Origin: Acidisphaera sp.
GTDB lineage: Bacteria; Pseudomonadota; Alphaproteobacteria; Acetobacterales; Acetobacteraceae
Direction of reading: 5' to 3'
Assembly (NCBI GenBank): GCA_019240635.1
Contig: JAFAYA010000014.1
Location: 1-64,000, forward strand
DNA length: 64,000 nt
A model generated the notes under the pieces. The model saw only the letters and a program-made list of their open reading frames with translations. It did no database searches and was not told the DNA's origin. Position numbers and translations under genes: made by a program. Shown here piece after piece: positions 1-10,417 of the stretch (its first letter is position 1; each line of letters starts with the position of its first letter).

Positions 1-919
1 GCGCCTCGTCGATGAACAGGATGATCGGCTTCGGGCTCGCCTTGGTTTCCTCGATCACCGATTTCAGCCGGTTCTCGAACTCGCCCTTCACGCCGGCGCC
101 GGCCTGCAGCAGGCCGAGATCGAGCGTGCGCACGATCACGTCCTTCAGCGCTGGCGGCACGTCGCCCTCGGCGATGCGCGCGGCGAACCCCTCGACCACC
201 GCGGTCTTGCCGACGCCGGCCTCGCCGGTGAGGATCGGGTTGTTCTGCCGCCGCCGCGTCAGGATGTCGATGACCTGGCGGATCTCGAAATCGCGCCCGA
301 GGATCGGGTCGATCTTTCCGGCCTTGGCGCGGCCGGTCAGGTCGATCGTGTACTGGTCGAGCGCGCCCGAGCCGGCCGGGCGCGGCATGCCGTCCGAGGT
401 CGCGGCCGGCGCGCCCTCGACGGCGGTCGTCGCACTCGCCGCCTCGGCGCTGTTCGCGGTGATCGCGGCGAAATCGCGCTTCAGCGCGTCGGCCGGGATC
501 TTCAGCAGCTGGCCGGACGCATCCTTGGCGCGCCGCGACAGCGTCTCGTCGGCCAGCAGCGCCCAGAGCAGATGGCCGGACCGCACGCGCGACAGGCCCT
601 GCTCGACCGAGGCGAGCAGCCAGGCCTGCTTGGCCATCTCGACGATATCGGGCGACAGGCTCGGCGCCCGCGCATTGCCGGTCTTCATCCGGTCGAGCGC
701 GCGGTTCAGATCGACGGTCAGCCGGCCCTGGTCGGCCTCGTAGTGGCGCAGGATCGCCGCGATGTCGGTGTCGGTGCCGTCCACCAGCTTCACCAGCCAG
801 TGCTCGATCTCGACGTTGTAGTGGCTGCGCGAGAGCGTCAGGCCGGCCGCCGCTTCCAGCGAGCGGCGACAATGGTCGTTCAGCCGCCCGACCAGCGACT
901 TGAGGTCGATCGCCGCCAT
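1..919 (-). CDS. tssH: T6SS ATPase ClpV/TssH, N-terminal part (gene runs off the left edge)
   Basis: Reverse-strand translation from CAT at 917-919 gives MAAIDLKSLVGRLNDHCRRSLE..., a Clp-N domain, then a Walker A region (GEAGVGKTAVVEGFAARI) and ...PIILFIDEA; divergent from tssA. Confidence 0.9.
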   Translation of the reverse strand, partial: MAAIDLKSLVGRLNDHCRRSLEAAAGLTLSRSHYNVEIEHWLVKLVDGTDTDIAAILRHYEADQGRLTVDLNRALDRMKTGNARAPSLSPDIVEMAKQAWLLASVEQGLSRVRSGHLLWALLADETLSRRAKDASGQLLKIPADALKRDFAAITANSAEAASATTAVEGAPAATSDGMPRPAGSGALDQYTIDLTGRAKAGKIDPILGRDFEIRQVIDILTRRRQNNPILTGEAGVGKTAVVEGFAARIAEGDVPPALKDVIVRTLDLGLLQAGAGVKGEFENRLKSVIEETKASPKPIILFIDEA

Positions 920-1078
920 GTTCTAACCCCCCCGGGTTGCGCGTGACCTCGGCCGCGCCATCGGATGGTAGCACAGGCCGTTCCGCCGAGGGAGAGTATG
1001 TGTTACGTCAGCGTTCTGTCCAGCAGGCGGCGTCGGCGGCTCGCCGCGTCCGGTCCCGACTGCCGCGGGGAACGATGA

Positions 1079-2197
1079 ATGGACGAATTTCCGGAAGGCT
1101 TCGATCTCGCGGCACTGCTCGAGCCGATCGCCGGCGACAATCCGGCCGGACCCGATCTGCGCGAGGACTACGCGCCGCAGTCCGTCTATTACCGCCTGCG
1201 CGACGCGCGGGCGGACGCACGCGCCGCCGAGCGCGCCGCCGACGCCGCTGAGGAAGCGGGCGAGGCCGCCGAGGCGCCGCAATGGCGCAGCATCCGCAGC
1301 CTCGCCGTGCAGGCGCTCGGGCTTTCGAAGGATCTGGAAGTCGCCGGCTGGTACACCGAGGCGCTGCTGCGCAGCGACGGCCTGCCCGGGCTCACCGCAG
1401 GGGTGAACCTGATGACCGGCCTGGTCGATACGTTCTGGGAACAGCTGTACCCGGTGCCGGACGAGGACGGCATGGCGACCAAGGTGGCGCCGGTCACCGG
1501 CCTCAACGGCGAGGGCGGCGACGGCGCGCTGATCCAGCCGTTGCGCAAGCTGCCGCTGTTCCAGCGCGCCGACGGCTCGATGATGGCCGTCTGGGAGTAC
1601 GAGCGCTCGGCCGAGCTGCTGACCGTGGACGCGACCCGGCGCCAGCAGCGGCTGGACGCCGGCGTGCCGTCGTTCGAGACCGTGGAGACCGAGGCGCGCG
1701 TCGCCGGTGCGGCCCGTTTCGCGGCGGTGCGGCGGGCCGCGGCGGCGGCCGGTGCCGCCTGGCAGGCAATGAGCGAATCGCTGGACGCCAAGGCCGGCGC
1801 CGATGCCCCGCCCACGACCCGGGTGCGCGACCTGCTCGCCCAGATCGTCGAGGTCTGCAACAAATACGCCCCGCCGGACAGCGAGGCCGGTTCGGATGGC
1901 CTGGCCGACACGCTCCCGGACGGTCAGGCCGGCGCCGTCGTCGCGGTGAGCCAGGGCGTCGTGGCCGCCCCCGGCCGTCTCGCCACGCGCGAGGATGCGC
2001 TGCGGCTGCTCAGCGACGTCGCCGAGTTCTTCCGCCGCACCGAGCCGCATTCCCCGCTGGCCTATACGCTGGAGGACGCGGTGCGCCGCGGCCGGCTCTC
2101 CCTGCCCGAGCTGCTCGAGGAGATCATTCCGGACAAGCCGTCGCGCGACACCATGCTGATGAGCCTGGGCATCAGGCCGCCACCCGCTCCGGAATGA
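1079..2197 (+). CDS. tssA: T6SS protein TssA (ImpA family)
   Basis: N-terminal ImpA_N-type motif GDNPAGPDLREDYAPQSVYYRLRDARADARAAER; followed by tssB/tssC. Confidence 0.9.
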   Translation: MDEFPEGFDLAALLEPIAGDNPAGPDLREDYAPQSVYYRLRDARADARAAERAADAAEEAGEAAEAPQWRSIRSLAVQALGLSKDLEVAGWYTEALLRSDGLPGLTAGVNLMTGLVDTFWEQLYPVPDEDGMATKVAPVTGLNGEGGDGALIQPLRKLPLFQRADGSMMAVWEYERSAELLTVDATRRQQRLDAGVPSFETVETEARVAGAARFAAVRRAAAAAGAAWQAMSESLDAKAGADAPPTTRVRDLLAQIVEVCNKYAPPDSEAGSDGLADTLPDGQAGAVVAVSQGVVAAPGRLATREDALRLLSDVAEFFRRTEPHSPLAYTLEDAVRRGRLSLPELLEEIIPDKPSRDTMLMSLGIRPPPAPE

Positions 2198-2259
2198 CGG
2201 CGGCTCGCTTAGGGAATTGCGCATGGTCGGGACCATAGGCCGGCGACGCTGCGGCGCAG

Positions 2260-2275
2260 TGTGAGGCATCTCACA
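2260..2275. promoter_or_regulatory. CRP/FNR-superfamily-like palindrome TGTGA-N6-TCACA upstream of tssB
   Basis: tgtgaggcatctcaca, perfect 16-bp dyad, 157 bp before the tssB ATG, in the tssA-tssB gap. Confidence 0.5.
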
Positions 2276-2431
2276 GTCGAACCCGCGCCGTGCAGCTTCC
2301 TTGACCGTCGCCGGTTCGGCGAGCTATTCTTACGTTCGCAGAAGTATAGCTTCGGGCTCGGACCGGGGGCGGGGCGTCCCGGCGCGGCCAGACCGGCGGC
2401 AGACTGACACCGCACATTGGGGGCAAGGCTC

Positions 2432-2941
2432 ATGAGCGCGAGCATCCACGACAAGCTGAATCGCGTGCGCAAGCCACGCGTGCACATCACCTACGAGGTC
2501 GAGACCGAGGGTGCGCAGGTGTTGCGCGAGCTGCCCTTCGTGGTCGGCGTGATGGGCGACTTCTCGGGCGACCCGACGCAGCCGCTGCGGCCGATGGCGG
2601 ACCGCAAGTTCATCCAGATCGACCGCGACAACTTCAACGACGTGATGGCGCGCATGACGCCCGGCCTGAACCTGAAGGTCGACAACAAGCTGGCGGGCGA
2701 TGGCACGCAGATGTCGGTCGGACTCAAGTTCAACTCGCTCGACGATTTCGAGCCGGCGCGCGTCGCCGAGCAGGTGCCGGCACTGAAGGCGCTGCTCGAG
2801 ACGCGCAACAAGCTGCGCGACCTGATGAGCAAGGCCGATCGTTCGGAAGAGCTGGAGAGCCTGCTCGAGCAGGTGCTGAAGAACGAGACGGAACTGAAAT
2901 CCCTGTCGAGCCAGCTTGGGCTCGCCAAGCAGGAGGGCTGA
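2432..2941 (+). CDS. tssB: T6SS contractile sheath small subunit TssB (ImpB/VipA)
   Basis: [48 protein letters not shown] is characteristic of TssB. Confidence 0.96.
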   Translation: MSASIHDKLNRVRKPRVHITYEVETEGAQVLRELPFVVGVMGDFSGDPTQPLRPMADRKFIQIDRDNFNDVMARMTPGLNLKVDNKLAGDGTQMSVGLKFNSLDDFEPARVAEQVPALKALLETRNKLRDLMSKADRSEELESLLEQVLKNETELKSLSSQLGLAKQEG

Positions 2942-2944
2942 TCG

Positions 2945-4444
2945 ATGTCCGGCAGCACCGAACTCGCGCCGGAAGGCGCTCCCGCAACCACGACCGAAGC
3001 CGGCGCCGTCAACCTGCTCGACCAGGTCGTCGCCGCAACCAAGCAGACCGAGCCGGATCGGGCGCAGGAACTGGTGAAGACGCTGGTCGAGCAGGCGCTC
3101 ACCGGCACCGTCACGTTCGACAAGAACCTGACCCGCACCTTCGACCGCGCGATCGCGGCGATCGACGCCAAGCTGTCCGCGCAGCTCAACGAGATCATGC
3201 ACAACGAGCGCTTCCTCAAGCTCGAAGGCACGTGGCGCGGACTGAACTTCCTGGTGATGAACAGCGAGACCGGGACCAGCCTGAAGGTCCGCGTGCTCAA
3301 CGCCAGCAAGCGCGACCTGAACCGCGACCTCACCCGGGCGGTCGAGTTCGATCAGAGCCAGCTGTTCAAGAAGATCTACGAGAACGAGTTCGGCACGCCG
3401 GGCGGCGAGCCGTACGGCGCGCTGATCGGCGACTACGAATGGGGCAACCATCCCGACGACGTCGAGACGCTCCGGCTCGTCTCGAACGTGGCGGCCGGCG
3501 CCTTCGCGCCGTTCGTCTCCGCCGCCGGCGCCGGCATGTTCGGCTTCAAGGACTGGACCGAGCTCTCCAAGCCGCGCGACCTCGCCAAGATCTTCGAGAC
3601 CCAGGAATACGCGAAATGGCGCGGCTTCCGCGACAGCGAGGACGCGCGCTTCGTGTCGCTGGTCATGCCGCGCGTCATCGCCCGCCTGCCGTACGGCGCG
3701 GCGACCAAGCCGATCGACGAGTTCGCCTACGAGGAGGCGCCGTTCGACGCGGCCGGCGCCGCGCGGCCCATGCAGCACACCGAATACTGCTGGATGAACG
3801 CCGCCTACGTGATGGGCACGCGCCTGACCGACGCGTTCGCCAAGACCGGCTTCTGCACGGCGATCCGCGGTGCGGAGGGCGGCGGCAAGGTCGAGAACCT
3901 GCCGAACCACGTCTTCACCTCCGACGACGGCGACATGGATGCGAAGTGCCCGACCGAAATCGGCATCACCGACCGGCGCGAGTTCGAGCTGTCCAATCTC
4001 GGCTTCCTGCCGCTCTGCCACTACAAGAATACCGACTACGCGGTGTTCTTCGGCGCCCAGAGTGTGCAGAAGCCGAAGAAGTACGACCGGCCGGAAGCGA
4101 CGTCCAACGCGGCGATCTCGGCGCGCCTGCCCTACCTGATGGCGACCAGCCGGTTCGCGCACTACCTGAAGGTGATGGCACGCGACAAGATCGGCAGCTA
4201 CATGGAGGCATCGGACTGCGAGACCTGGCTCAATCGCTGGATCAACAACTACGTCAACTCCAACGAGAACGCCGGGCCGGAGACGAAGGCGCGCTTCCCG
4301 CTGCGCGAGGCGAAGGTCGAAGTGAAGGAAATCCCGGGCAAGCCCGGCTCCTACAATGCCGTCGCCTATCTGCGGCCCTGGCTGCAGATGGAAGAACTGA
4401 CCACCAGCATGCGGATGGTCGCGCGCATTCCGCAGAAGGCTTGA
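2945..4444 (+). CDS. tssC: T6SS contractile sheath large subunit TssC (ImpC/VipB)
   Basis: Motifs [36 protein letters not shown] and [31 protein letters not shown]. Confidence 0.97.
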   Translation: MSGSTELAPEGAPATTTEAGAVNLLDQVVAATKQTEPDRAQELVKTLVEQALTGTVTFDKNLTRTFDRAIAAIDAKLSAQLNEIMHNERFLKLEGTWRGLNFLVMNSETGTSLKVRVLNASKRDLNRDLTRAVEFDQSQLFKKIYENEFGTPGGEPYGALIGDYEWGNHPDDVETLRLVSNVAAGAFAPFVSAAGAGMFGFKDWTELSKPRDLAKIFETQEYAKWRGFRDSEDARFVSLVMPRVIARLPYGAATKPIDEFAYEEAPFDAAGAARPMQHTEYCWMNAAYVMGTRLTDAFAKTGFCTAIRGAEGGGKVENLPNHVFTSDDGDMDAKCPTEIGITDRREFELSNLGFLPLCHYKNTDYAVFFGAQSVQKPKKYDRPEATSNAAISARLPYLMATSRFAHYLKVMARDKIGSYMEASDCETWLNRWINNYVNSNENAGPETKARFPLREAKVEVKEIPGKPGSYNAVAYLRPWLQMEELTTSMRMVARIPQKA

Positions 4445-4493
4445 TAAAGGCGAGAGGGTCGCGTCCCGCACCGTTCGGCGCGGGGGGTCAGAG

Positions 4494-6059
4494 GTGAGCG
4501 AGACCGAGGCCGTCGAACAGGACGCCGCGACCGTGGTCGGCGCGGCGCCCCTGCGCCAAGCCGCACCGCTGCGCGACGCGGTGCTCGACGGCCGCTTCTT
4601 CGGCGCGCGCCACGCCGACGGAGCGGCGAATCTTGCCGAATTCATCGTGCAGCCGCAGGCCGCGGCGCTCTGGGCATGGTTCGGGCCGGACGCCGCGCCG
4701 CGCCTGGCAGCCGATCCGCGCGCCGCCCGCGCAGCACTCGACCGCGACATGGCCGCGATCGACGCGGCGATCGGCGCGCAGCTCGACGCCGTGCTGCACC
4801 ACCCGCGCCTGCGACGGCTGGAGGGCGCCTGGCGCGGCCTGGCATGGCTCGTGGACGGCCTCGATCCCGGCGCGCGCGTGCGCGTGAAGCTGCTCAATCT
4901 CGGGTGGGCGGAGCTGTGCCGCGACCTCGAACGCGCCATCGAGTTCGACCAGAGCCAGCTTTTCAAGAAGATTTATGAGGAGGAGTTCGGCTCGCCGGGC
5001 GGCGAGCCGTACGGCCTGCTGGTCATCGACCATGAGGTGCGGCATCGGCCGGCGCAAGGCGCTCCGACCGACGACATCACCGCACTCGCCGCCCTCTCCG
5101 GCGTCGCCGCCGCGGCCTTCGTGCCGACCGTGCTCGCCGCATCCCCGACGCTGCTCCAGGTGGACAGCTTCGCCGACCTCGCCGTCGTCGCCGATCTGAG
5201 CAATCCGTTCCGCGGGCCGGACTACACGCGCTGGCGCAGCATCGCCGGGCGGGAAGACATGCGCTTCGTCGCCGTCGTGCTGCCGCGGCTGATCGCGCGC
5301 GAGCCCTGGCGGGACGACCCCGCCCGCAACGACCGCTTCCGCTACGCGGAATACGCGCCGGACGCGGAGAGCCGGGTCTGGATGACCGCCGGCTACGCCT
5401 TCGCCGCCGTCACCGCCCGCGCCTACACCGAGCACGCCTGGCCCGCGGACGTGCGCGGCACCGAGACCGATCGCGTCGGCGGCGGGCTCGTCCTGCACAC
5501 GCCGGTCGAGCCGTTCCGCACCGATCCCGACCATGTCTGCGTCCGCCCGGCGCTCGACGTCGTGCTGACCGACCGGCAGGAGCGCGCGCTGGTCGACGCC
5601 GGCCTGATGCCGCTCGCCACCCTTCCGTACGGCGAGGCGGCGGTGTTCGGCGCGGTCCCCAGCCTGCAGGCGCCGCGGCAGTATGTCGGGCCCACCGCCC
5701 GGGCGGCCAACGCCAATGCGCGCATCTCCGCGCAGATCAACTACATGCTCTGCGCCTCGCGCTTCGCGCACTACCTGAAGATGCTCGGCCGCGAGATGGT
5801 GGGTGCGTTCCGCACCTCCGAGGAGATCGAGCGCGAGCTGCAGAACTGGGTCGGCCGCTACGTCAATTCCAATACTGCGGCGGGCCCGGACACGCGCTCG
5901 CGCTTCCCGCTGGTCGCCGCGCGCGTCACGATCAAGGAGCGGCCGGGCCGGCCCGGCGTGTTCGGCTGCACCTTCCTGCTGCAGCCGCACTTCCAGCTCG
6001 ACAACGTAACCGCGGCGTTCCGCCTGGTGACCGACATCACCGCCGGCGGGGCACGCTGA
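4494..6059 (+). CDS. Second TssC-like protein (ImpD-type paralog)
   Basis: Same core motifs as the upstream TssC ([57 protein letters not shown]); position matches impD in imp-type clusters. Confidence 0.9.
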   Translation: MSETEAVEQDAATVVGAAPLRQAAPLRDAVLDGRFFGARHADGAANLAEFIVQPQAAALWAWFGPDAAPRLAADPRAARAALDRDMAAIDAAIGAQLDAVLHHPRLRRLEGAWRGLAWLVDGLDPGARVRVKLLNLGWAELCRDLERAIEFDQSQLFKKIYEEEFGSPGGEPYGLLVIDHEVRHRPAQGAPTDDITALAALSGVAAAAFVPTVLAASPTLLQVDSFADLAVVADLSNPFRGPDYTRWRSIAGREDMRFVAVVLPRLIAREPWRDDPARNDRFRYAEYAPDAESRVWMTAGYAFAAVTARAYTEHAWPADVRGTETDRVGGGLVLHTPVEPFRTDPDHVCVRPALDVVLTDRQERALVDAGLMPLATLPYGEAAVFGAVPSLQAPRQYVGPTARAANANARISAQINYMLCASRFAHYLKMLGREMVGAFRTSEEIERELQNWVGRYVNSNTAAGPDTRSRFPLVAARVTIKERPGRPGVFGCTFLLQPHFQLDNVTAAFRLVTDITAGGAR

Positions 6060-6074
6060 CCAGGAGGCCGAGGC

Positions 6075-6884
6075 ATGTCACAGACCACCGAAGGTGCCGG
6101 CGATCTGTTTCGCGCCGGCAAGCTCCAGGCCGCCATCGACGCGGCGAACGCGGCGGTCCGCAAGACCCCGGGCGACCTCGCGGCGCGCGTGCTGCTCGCC
6201 GAGATGCTGCTGTTCGCCGGCAATCTCGAACGCGCGGACGTGATACTGGACGCCGCGGCGCAGGCCGACCCTTCGGCCGTCGTCGTCGTCGCCGAGTTCC
6301 GCCAGTTGCTGCGCGCGGACATGGCGCGCCGGCAACTCCGCCGCGACGGGCGCGTGCCGGAGTTCCTGGGCGAGCCGACGGAATCGCAGAAGGCGCTGCT
6401 CGCCGCCTTCGTCGCTCTCCGGTCAGGCGACGCGCAGGGCGCCGCACAGCGCGCCGCGGAGGCGGAGTCGCTGCGCCCGCGCGTCCCGGGGCGGCACGGC
6501 GATGCGCCATTCGACGACCTGCGCGACGCCGACGACCTCTGCGCCGGCCTGTTCGAGGTGCTGACCACGACCGGCAAATACTATTGGGTGCCGACGGAGC
6601 GGGTGGAGAGCATCGAGTTCCATGCACCGCGCCGGCCGCGCGACCTGGCCTGGCGTCGCGCCAGCATCGTGGTCAGCGGCGGGCCGGACGGCGACGTCTA
6701 CATTCCCGCGATGTACGGCAACGACGATCCTGCCTGTCCGGACCAGCTGCGCCTGGGCCGCGCCACCGACTGGCAGCAGGACGGCGCCGGTCCCGTCCGC
6801 GGCGTCGGCCAGCGCACCTACCTGGTCGGCGAGGAGGCGCTCGGCATCATGGCCCTCACCACGCTGACCTTCGGCAGCGCATGA
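6075..6884 (+). CDS. tagJ: T6SS accessory protein TagJ (ImpE family)
   Basis: TPR-like N-terminus LFRAGKLQAAIDAANAAVRKTPGDLAARVLLAEMLLFAGNLERAD and ImpE-like C-terminus (FHAPRRPRDLAWRRASI...VYIPAMYG); lies between impD and tssE. Confidence 0.9.
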   Translation: MSQTTEGAGDLFRAGKLQAAIDAANAAVRKTPGDLAARVLLAEMLLFAGNLERADVILDAAAQADPSAVVVVAEFRQLLRADMARRQLRRDGRVPEFLGEPTESQKALLAAFVALRSGDAQGAAQRAAEAESLRPRVPGRHGDAPFDDLRDADDLCAGLFEVLTTTGKYYWVPTERVESIEFHAPRRPRDLAWRRASIVVSGGPDGDVYIPAMYGNDDPACPDQLRLGRATDWQQDGAGPVRGVGQRTYLVGEEALGIMALTTLTFGSA

Positions 6885-7399
6885 GCGGACGCACCGGGCG
6901 GGAGCAGCGCGCCAGCGCCGCACCCCGCGTCCAGCTGCCGCTGCTCGACCGGCTGATCGACGACGCACCGGACGAGCCGCGCGACCCCCCGCTCTCCGCG
7001 GCCGAGGCGATGGGCCTGCTCCGCCGAGCGGTGCGGCGCGACCTGGAGGCACTGCTCAACGCCAGGCGGCGCTGGAACTCCTGGGATCCCGGGTTGGCGG
7101 AATTGCGCAGCTCGCCCGTGGGGTTCGGCATGCCGGACTTCACCTCCGGCGCGTTCAACGACAAGGGCCAGCGCGACCGGCTCTGCGCCGAGATCGAGGA
7201 GACCATTCGCCGCTTCGAGCCGCGCTTCGTCAGCGTCCGCGTCTCGCTGACCGAGGAAAACCAGGACCAGCTCGACCCGACGCTGCGCCTGCGCATCCAG
7301 GCGCTGCTGCACGCCGAGCCGGCGCCGGAGCCGGTGGCGTTCGATACCGTGGTGGACCCCACCACCTCGGACATCGTCGTGCGCCAGCACGACACATGA
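6881..7399 (+). CDS. tssE: T6SS baseplate subunit TssE (gp25-like, ImpF)
   Basis: ATGA overlap with tagJ stop; SPVGFGMPDFTSGAFNDKGQRDRLCAEIEETIRRFEPRFVSVRVSL is gp25/lysozyme-like TssE. Confidence 0.92.
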   Translation: MSGRTGREQRASAAPRVQLPLLDRLIDDAPDEPRDPPLSAAEAMGLLRRAVRRDLEALLNARRRWNSWDPGLAELRSSPVGFGMPDFTSGAFNDKGQRDRLCAEIEETIRRFEPRFVSVRVSLTEENQDQLDPTLRLRIQALLHAEPAPEPVAFDTVVDPTTSDIVVRQHDT

Positions 7400-7452
7400 C
7401 ATGCGCGCGGGCGCACGACACATGACATGCGCGCGGGGGCACGACGCATGAC
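7388..7452 (+). repeat. 26-bp tandem repeat (~2.5 copies) spanning the tssE stop
   Basis: cacgacacatgacatgcgcgcgggcg / cacgacacatgacatgcgcgcggggg / cacgacgcatgac at 7388, 7414 and 7440. Confidence 0.9.
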
Positions 7453-7503
7453 CATACCAGCTTCACTCGGCACGCTCCGCCCGGCGCACGGATAGCTCGT
7501 ACG

Positions 7504-9327
7504 ATGTCCGACGCCCTCCTGCCGTACTACAACCGCGAGCTCATCGCGATCCGCCGCCTCGCCGCCGAGTTCGCCGAGGCGCACCCGAAGATCGCCGGCC
7601 GCCTGCGGCTGGCCGGGGACGCCGTGGACGATCCGCACGTCGCCCGGCTGCTCGACGGCGTGGCCTTCCTCGCCGCGCGCGTGCACCATCGGCTCGACGA
7701 CGAATTTCCTGAGCTGACCGACGCCCTGCTCGGCGTCCTCTACCCGCACTACCTCGCACCCGTTCCGTCCTGCGCCGTCGCGCAGTTCGCCAGCCCCCCC
7801 GACCTCGTCGCCCCCGTGCAGGTCCGCCGCGGCACGCCGCTCGACACCGAGCCGGTGCGCGGCGAAACCTGCCGCTACCGCACCGGCTATCCGCTCACGC
7901 TGTGGCCCGTGGAGATCGACAGCGTCCGGCTCTCGGGGCTGCCGCTCGCCGCACCGGCCAACCCGACCGCCGGGGGTGCGGTCGCGGTGCTGCGCATCGC
8001 GCTGAAATGCGCGAGTGCGGAGGCGCGCTTCGCGCAGCTCGGCGTCGATCGCCTGCGCTTCTTCCTGCGTGGCGCGTCGAACATCGCGCTGCCGCTCTAC
8101 GAACTGCTATGCGGCCACACCCTGTCGGTCGCCTACGCCGATGGTCCGGCCGACGCCGCCCCGGTGATCCTGCCGGGCGATGTCATCGAGCCCGTCGGCT
8201 TCGGCCCGGAGGAGGCGCTGCTTCCCTGGCCGGCCCGCAGCTTCTCCGGCTTCCGCCTGCTCACCGAGTATTTCGCGTTTCCGGAGAAATTCCTGTTCGT
8301 CGATTTCTGCCGGATGGATGCGAAGACGCTGCTCTCCGGCGACAATCGGCTGGAAATCTTCGTGTATCTCGACCGGGCCGTGCCCGAGCTCGAGCGTGCC
8401 GTGGGCGCGGACGCCCTGGCGCTCGGCTGCACGCCGATCGTCAACCTGTTCTCGCAGCGTTGCGAGCCGGTGCCGCTGACCCACACCGATACCGAATATC
8501 GGATCGTGCCCGATGCGCGCCGGCAGCAATCGCTCGAGATCTGGGACGTCGAGCGGGTCAGCGAGACGCGGCCGAGCGGTGCGCAGCGGCCGTGGCGACC
8601 GTTCTATCGCATGACGCACGGCGACCCCGACGCCGGCACGCCCGGCGGCGCATACCACGTCGTGCGGCGCGACAGCCCGGCCCCGCTCTCCGGCAGCGAG
8701 GTCTATCTCGCGCCCGATGACGCCGGGTTCGATCCCGATCAGCCGGCCGACGCCGTGCTGTCGATCGACGCGCTCTGCCTCAATCGCGACCTGCCGGCCG
8801 ACCTGCCGTTCGGCGGCGGCCATCCGCGGCTTCGCCTGGTGCAGGCCAACGCCGCGGTCGCGCGCCTCGCCTGCCTGACCGCGCCGACCACGACCCTGCG
8901 CCCGCCGTTGCGGGAGCGCGGCTTCTGGCGGCTCGTCTCGCACCTCTCGCTGGGTCACCTCTCGGTGGTCGGCGGCGAAGCCGGCGCGCAGGCGCTGAAG
9001 GAGGTGCTGCGGCTCTACGATCTGCGCGAGTCCGCGGAGACGCGCGCGGCGATCGAGGCGCTGCTGGCGGTCTCTGCCCGGCCCGGTGCGGCGCGCGTGC
9101 CCGGCGCGCGGGCGGGCGCGTTCTGCCGCGGTCTGGACGTGACCCTTGAGTTCGACCAGCGCGCCTGGCAGGTCGGCGGCCTCTATCTGCTCGCCGCGGT
9201 GCTCGACCGCTTCCTCGCCCTGCACGCCACGGTCAACTCCTTCGTCCGCACGACGGCGACGCTGCGCGGCCGGCCCGGGCGCGCCGCCGCCTGGCCCGCC
9301 CGGGCCGGCATGCGCGTGCTGCTCTGA
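7504..9327 (+). CDS. tssF: T6SS baseplate subunit TssF (ImpG/VasA)
   Basis: MSDALLPYYNRELIAIRRLAAEFAEAHPKIAGRLRL...DDPHVARLLDGVAFLAARVHHRLDDEFPELTDALLGVLYPHYLAPVPS is a TssF signature. Confidence 0.97.
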   Translation: MSDALLPYYNRELIAIRRLAAEFAEAHPKIAGRLRLAGDAVDDPHVARLLDGVAFLAARVHHRLDDEFPELTDALLGVLYPHYLAPVPSCAVAQFASPPDLVAPVQVRRGTPLDTEPVRGETCRYRTGYPLTLWPVEIDSVRLSGLPLAAPANPTAGGAVAVLRIALKCASAEARFAQLGVDRLRFFLRGASNIALPLYELLCGHTLSVAYADGPADAAPVILPGDVIEPVGFGPEEALLPWPARSFSGFRLLTEYFAFPEKFLFVDFCRMDAKTLLSGDNRLEIFVYLDRAVPELERAVGADALALGCTPIVNLFSQRCEPVPLTHTDTEYRIVPDARRQQSLEIWDVERVSETRPSGAQRPWRPFYRMTHGDPDAGTPGGAYHVVRRDSPAPLSGSEVYLAPDDAGFDPDQPADAVLSIDALCLNRDLPADLPFGGGHPRLRLVQANAAVARLACLTAPTTTLRPPLRERGFWRLVSHLSLGHLSVVGGEAGAQALKEVLRLYDLRESAETRAAIEALLAVSARPGAARVPGARAGAFCRGLDVTLEFDQRAWQVGGLYLLAAVLDRFLALHATVNSFVRTTATLRGRPGRAAAWPARAGMRVLL

Positions 9328-9328
9328 C

Positions 9329-10417
9329 GTGAGCCGCCGGTCACCCCTGGCCACGCTGGCCGAAGAGCCGCGCCGGTTCCGCTTCGATGCCGCGGTGCGC
9401 GTGCTGCTGCGCGCCGCACAGCAGGGCGACCCGGCCGAAGTCGCACGCTTCCGCACGCCGCCCGGTCTCGCCTATCCGTCCGCCGAGGTAACCGCGGTCC
9501 AGCCGCGCGACGGCAAGCCCCCGGAAATGACGGTCGGCATGATGGGCCTGACCGGACCGATGGGAGTGCTGCCGCGCTTCTATGGCGAGGTGCTGGCCAA
9601 CACGCTGCGCGACCGCTCGCGCGCCCTGCACGACTTCTTCGACATGCTCGGCCACCGGATGGTCGCGCTGTTCGCGCGCGCCGGCCTGAAATACCGCCTG
9701 CACCGCTCCGCCGAAGCGAGCCGCGCGGCGCGGCCGCCGGTGGCCGATCCGGTCGGCCAGGTGCTGCTCGCGCTGACCGGCTACGCGACCCCGCACCTCG
9801 CGGATCGGCTGGCCGCCGGGTCGGAGCCGCTGCTGCACTACGCCGGCCTGTTCGCCGCCCATCCGCGCTCGGCGGACCGGCTGGCGGCACTCGTCTCGGA
9901 CTGGCTCGGTCGCGACGTGCAGGTCTGCCAGTTCGCCGGGGCCTGGCTGCCGCTGCCGCCCGATCAGCGCACCGCGCTCGGCGTCGGGCGCCGTCCCGGA
10001 CAGTTCGCGCGGCTCGGCGCCGATGCGGCGATCGGCGTGCGCGCCTGGGATATCCAGGCCCGCGTGATCCTGCGCGTGGGCCCGCTCGACCGGCGCGCGT
10101 TCGAGGCGCTGCTGCCAGACCGGCCCGGCCTGGTCCGGCTCGTCTCGCTGATCCGCGCCTTACTGGGCTTCGAGACGGGGTTCGCCGTCAATCCGGTCCT
10201 CGCTGCCGCCGAGGTGCCTCCGCTGCGGCTCGACGCGACCGCCGACCCGCCGCCCAGGCTCGGCTGGAACACCTGGATCCCCTCCCCCGCGCCCGGCATC
10301 GTCCGACGCCAGGACGCGGCGGACGCGATCTTCGAGGCGGAAATCGTCGAGGCCGAGGAAGCCGCCGCGCGCGCGCGCGACGCGCGCCGGCGCCACGCAA
10401 CGGAGCGCCGGGCATGA
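9329..10417 (+). CDS. tssG: T6SS baseplate subunit TssG (ImpH/VasB)
   Basis: GTG start at 9329 directly after the tssF stop; MSRRSPLATLAEEPRRFRFDAAVRVLLRAAQQ...MMGLTGPMGVLPRFYGEVL is typical of TssG. Confidence 0.94.
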   Translation: MSRRSPLATLAEEPRRFRFDAAVRVLLRAAQQGDPAEVARFRTPPGLAYPSAEVTAVQPRDGKPPEMTVGMMGLTGPMGVLPRFYGEVLANTLRDRSRALHDFFDMLGHRMVALFARAGLKYRLHRSAEASRAARPPVADPVGQVLLALTGYATPHLADRLAAGSEPLLHYAGLFAAHPRSADRLAALVSDWLGRDVQVCQFAGAWLPLPPDQRTALGVGRRPGQFARLGADAAIGVRAWDIQARVILRVGPLDRRAFEALLPDRPGLVRLVSLIRALLGFETGFAVNPVLAAAEVPPLRLDATADPPPRLGWNTWIPSPAPGIVRRQDAADAIFEAEIVEAEEAAARARDARRRHATERRA

